From: an uncultured Clostridia bacterium
GTDB taxonomy: Bacteria; Bacillota; Clostridia; Oscillospirales; Ruminococcaceae
NCBI GenBank assembly: GCA_947584825.1
Contig: CANPWR010000084.1
Span: 1 to 5,452 of the forward strand
Direction of reading: 5' to 3'
Length of the DNA: 5,452 nucleotides
Below, in pieces: positions 5,239 through 5,452 of this stretch. The position numbers were made by a program, and so were the translations under genes. Every line of letters starts with the position of its first letter. The first letter of the stretch is position 1. Under the pieces are notes generated by a model. It was not told the origin of the DNA. It was given only the letters and a program-made list of their open reading frames with translations, and did not search any database.

Positions 5239-5260
5239 TATAACATCTTAAAATGTTATA
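5239..5260. repeat. 8-bp inverted repeat beside the GC-rich hairpin
   Basis: TATAACAT (5239-5246) and ATGTTATA (5253-5260) pair perfectly around loop CTTAAA, one base from the GC-rich hairpin. On the plus strand CTTTT follows. Together the two hairpins fill most of the proC-spoIIM gap. Confidence 0.6.
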
Positions 5261-5283
5261 CTTTTGCATATTACATATTGCAT

Positions 5284-5452
5284 CTATTCGGATAACTCAT
5301 AGGCTCTATTGGTACAAGCCTCGCAGGCTTTTTTTACCGTACCCTCCAAATCACCCTCTCTGAGCTTTTCAAGTCCGGCAATAGTAGTTCCGCCCTTTGA
5401 GGATACCATTTTTATAAGCTCGTCAATAGAATTGCCGCTGTCGGTTATCATC
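5284..5452 (-). CDS. proC: Pyrroline-5-carboxylate reductase, C-terminal part (cut by window edge)
   Basis: The last 55 codons are present, ending at TAG (5286-5284). The enzyme reduces 1-pyrroline-5-carboxylate to L-proline with NAD(P)H, the final step of proline synthesis in the cytoplasm. The visible part is the helical dimerisation domain. It includes IDELIKMVSSKGGTTIAGLE, equivalent to the family signature that reads about L-x-x-x-V-T-S-P-G-G-T-T-I, with Lys where Pro is usual, then EKLREGDLEGTVKKACEAC and a short charged tail. The N-terminal Rossmann domain and start codon lie beyond the window. The gene is separated from the spoIIM-family gene by 180 bases of inverted repeats. Confidence 0.92.
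   Translation of the reverse strand, partial: MITDSGNSIDELIKMVSSKGGTTIAGLEKLREGDLEGTVKKACEACTNRAYELSE
5316..5335 (+). terminator. Terminator-shaped sequence antisense to proC
   Basis: AAGCCT (5316-5321) and AGGCTT (5325-5330) pair around loop CGC and run into a tract of seven Ts (5329-5335) on the plus strand. In shape this is a good intrinsic terminator. It lies inside proC coding sequence, however, where the T-run simply reads as the two Lys AAA codons and neighbouring bases, so it may be fortuitous. Confidence 0.35.

Noticed and set aside
1..5452. CRISPR array, insertion sequence, prophage or toxin-antitoxin genes
   Set aside because: No regularly spaced repeats, transposase, integrase, phage or toxin-like coding sequence was seen on either strand.

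Overview
The window looks like a chromosomal segment of an AT-rich, Gram-positive anaerobe of the class Clostridia, probably near Ruminococcus or Eubacterium siraeum. The reasons are AGGAG-type ribosome binding sites, TTGACA/TATAAT promoters, a SpoIIM-family membrane protein, a DUF624 (YesL-type) protein, and a small helical-bundle protein of a kind I associate with gut Clostridia. The genus is an inference from style and gene content only.

Layout. At the left edge lies most of a tRNA-Leu(UAG) gene on the minus strand with its own strong promoter. Upstream of it, also on the minus strand, is a two-gene metal-resistance operon: an ArsR/SmtB-family repressor (CadC-like, with both the Cys-x-Cys alpha-3 site and the complete alpha-5 zinc site) followed after 24 bases by a P1B-type Zn/Cd/Pb efflux ATPase with one heavy-metal-associated domain, a CPC membrane motif and the conserved Lys/Asp pair in the last two membrane helices. 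The operon promoter (TTGACA-16-TATAAT) is followed at once by an inverted repeat of ArsR-operator type. Metal binding should release the repressor and switch on both genes.

Divergent from this operon is a single plus-strand gene for a 144-residue four-helix-type protein (DUF2383/ferritin-like). It is followed by a 272-base gap holding a long interrupted hairpin and a possible small RNA.

The right part holds a minus-strand pair, a SpoIIM-family membrane protein and a DUF624 membrane protein, 33 bases apart. Before it come about 180 bases dense with inverted repeats, then the C-terminal 55 codons of pyrroline-5-carboxylate reductase (proC), cut by the window edge. A sequence resembling a sigma-E-type sporulation promoter lies upstream of the SpoIIM-family gene.

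Nothing here is clearly a new multi-gene system. The genes are recognisable housekeeping or resistance functions. The parts least explained are the non-coding stretches at 3314-3585 and 5104-5335, where promoter-like and terminator-like sequences pair up in ways that could mark small RNAs, and the 13-bp perfect inverted repeat that covers the SpoIIM start codon.
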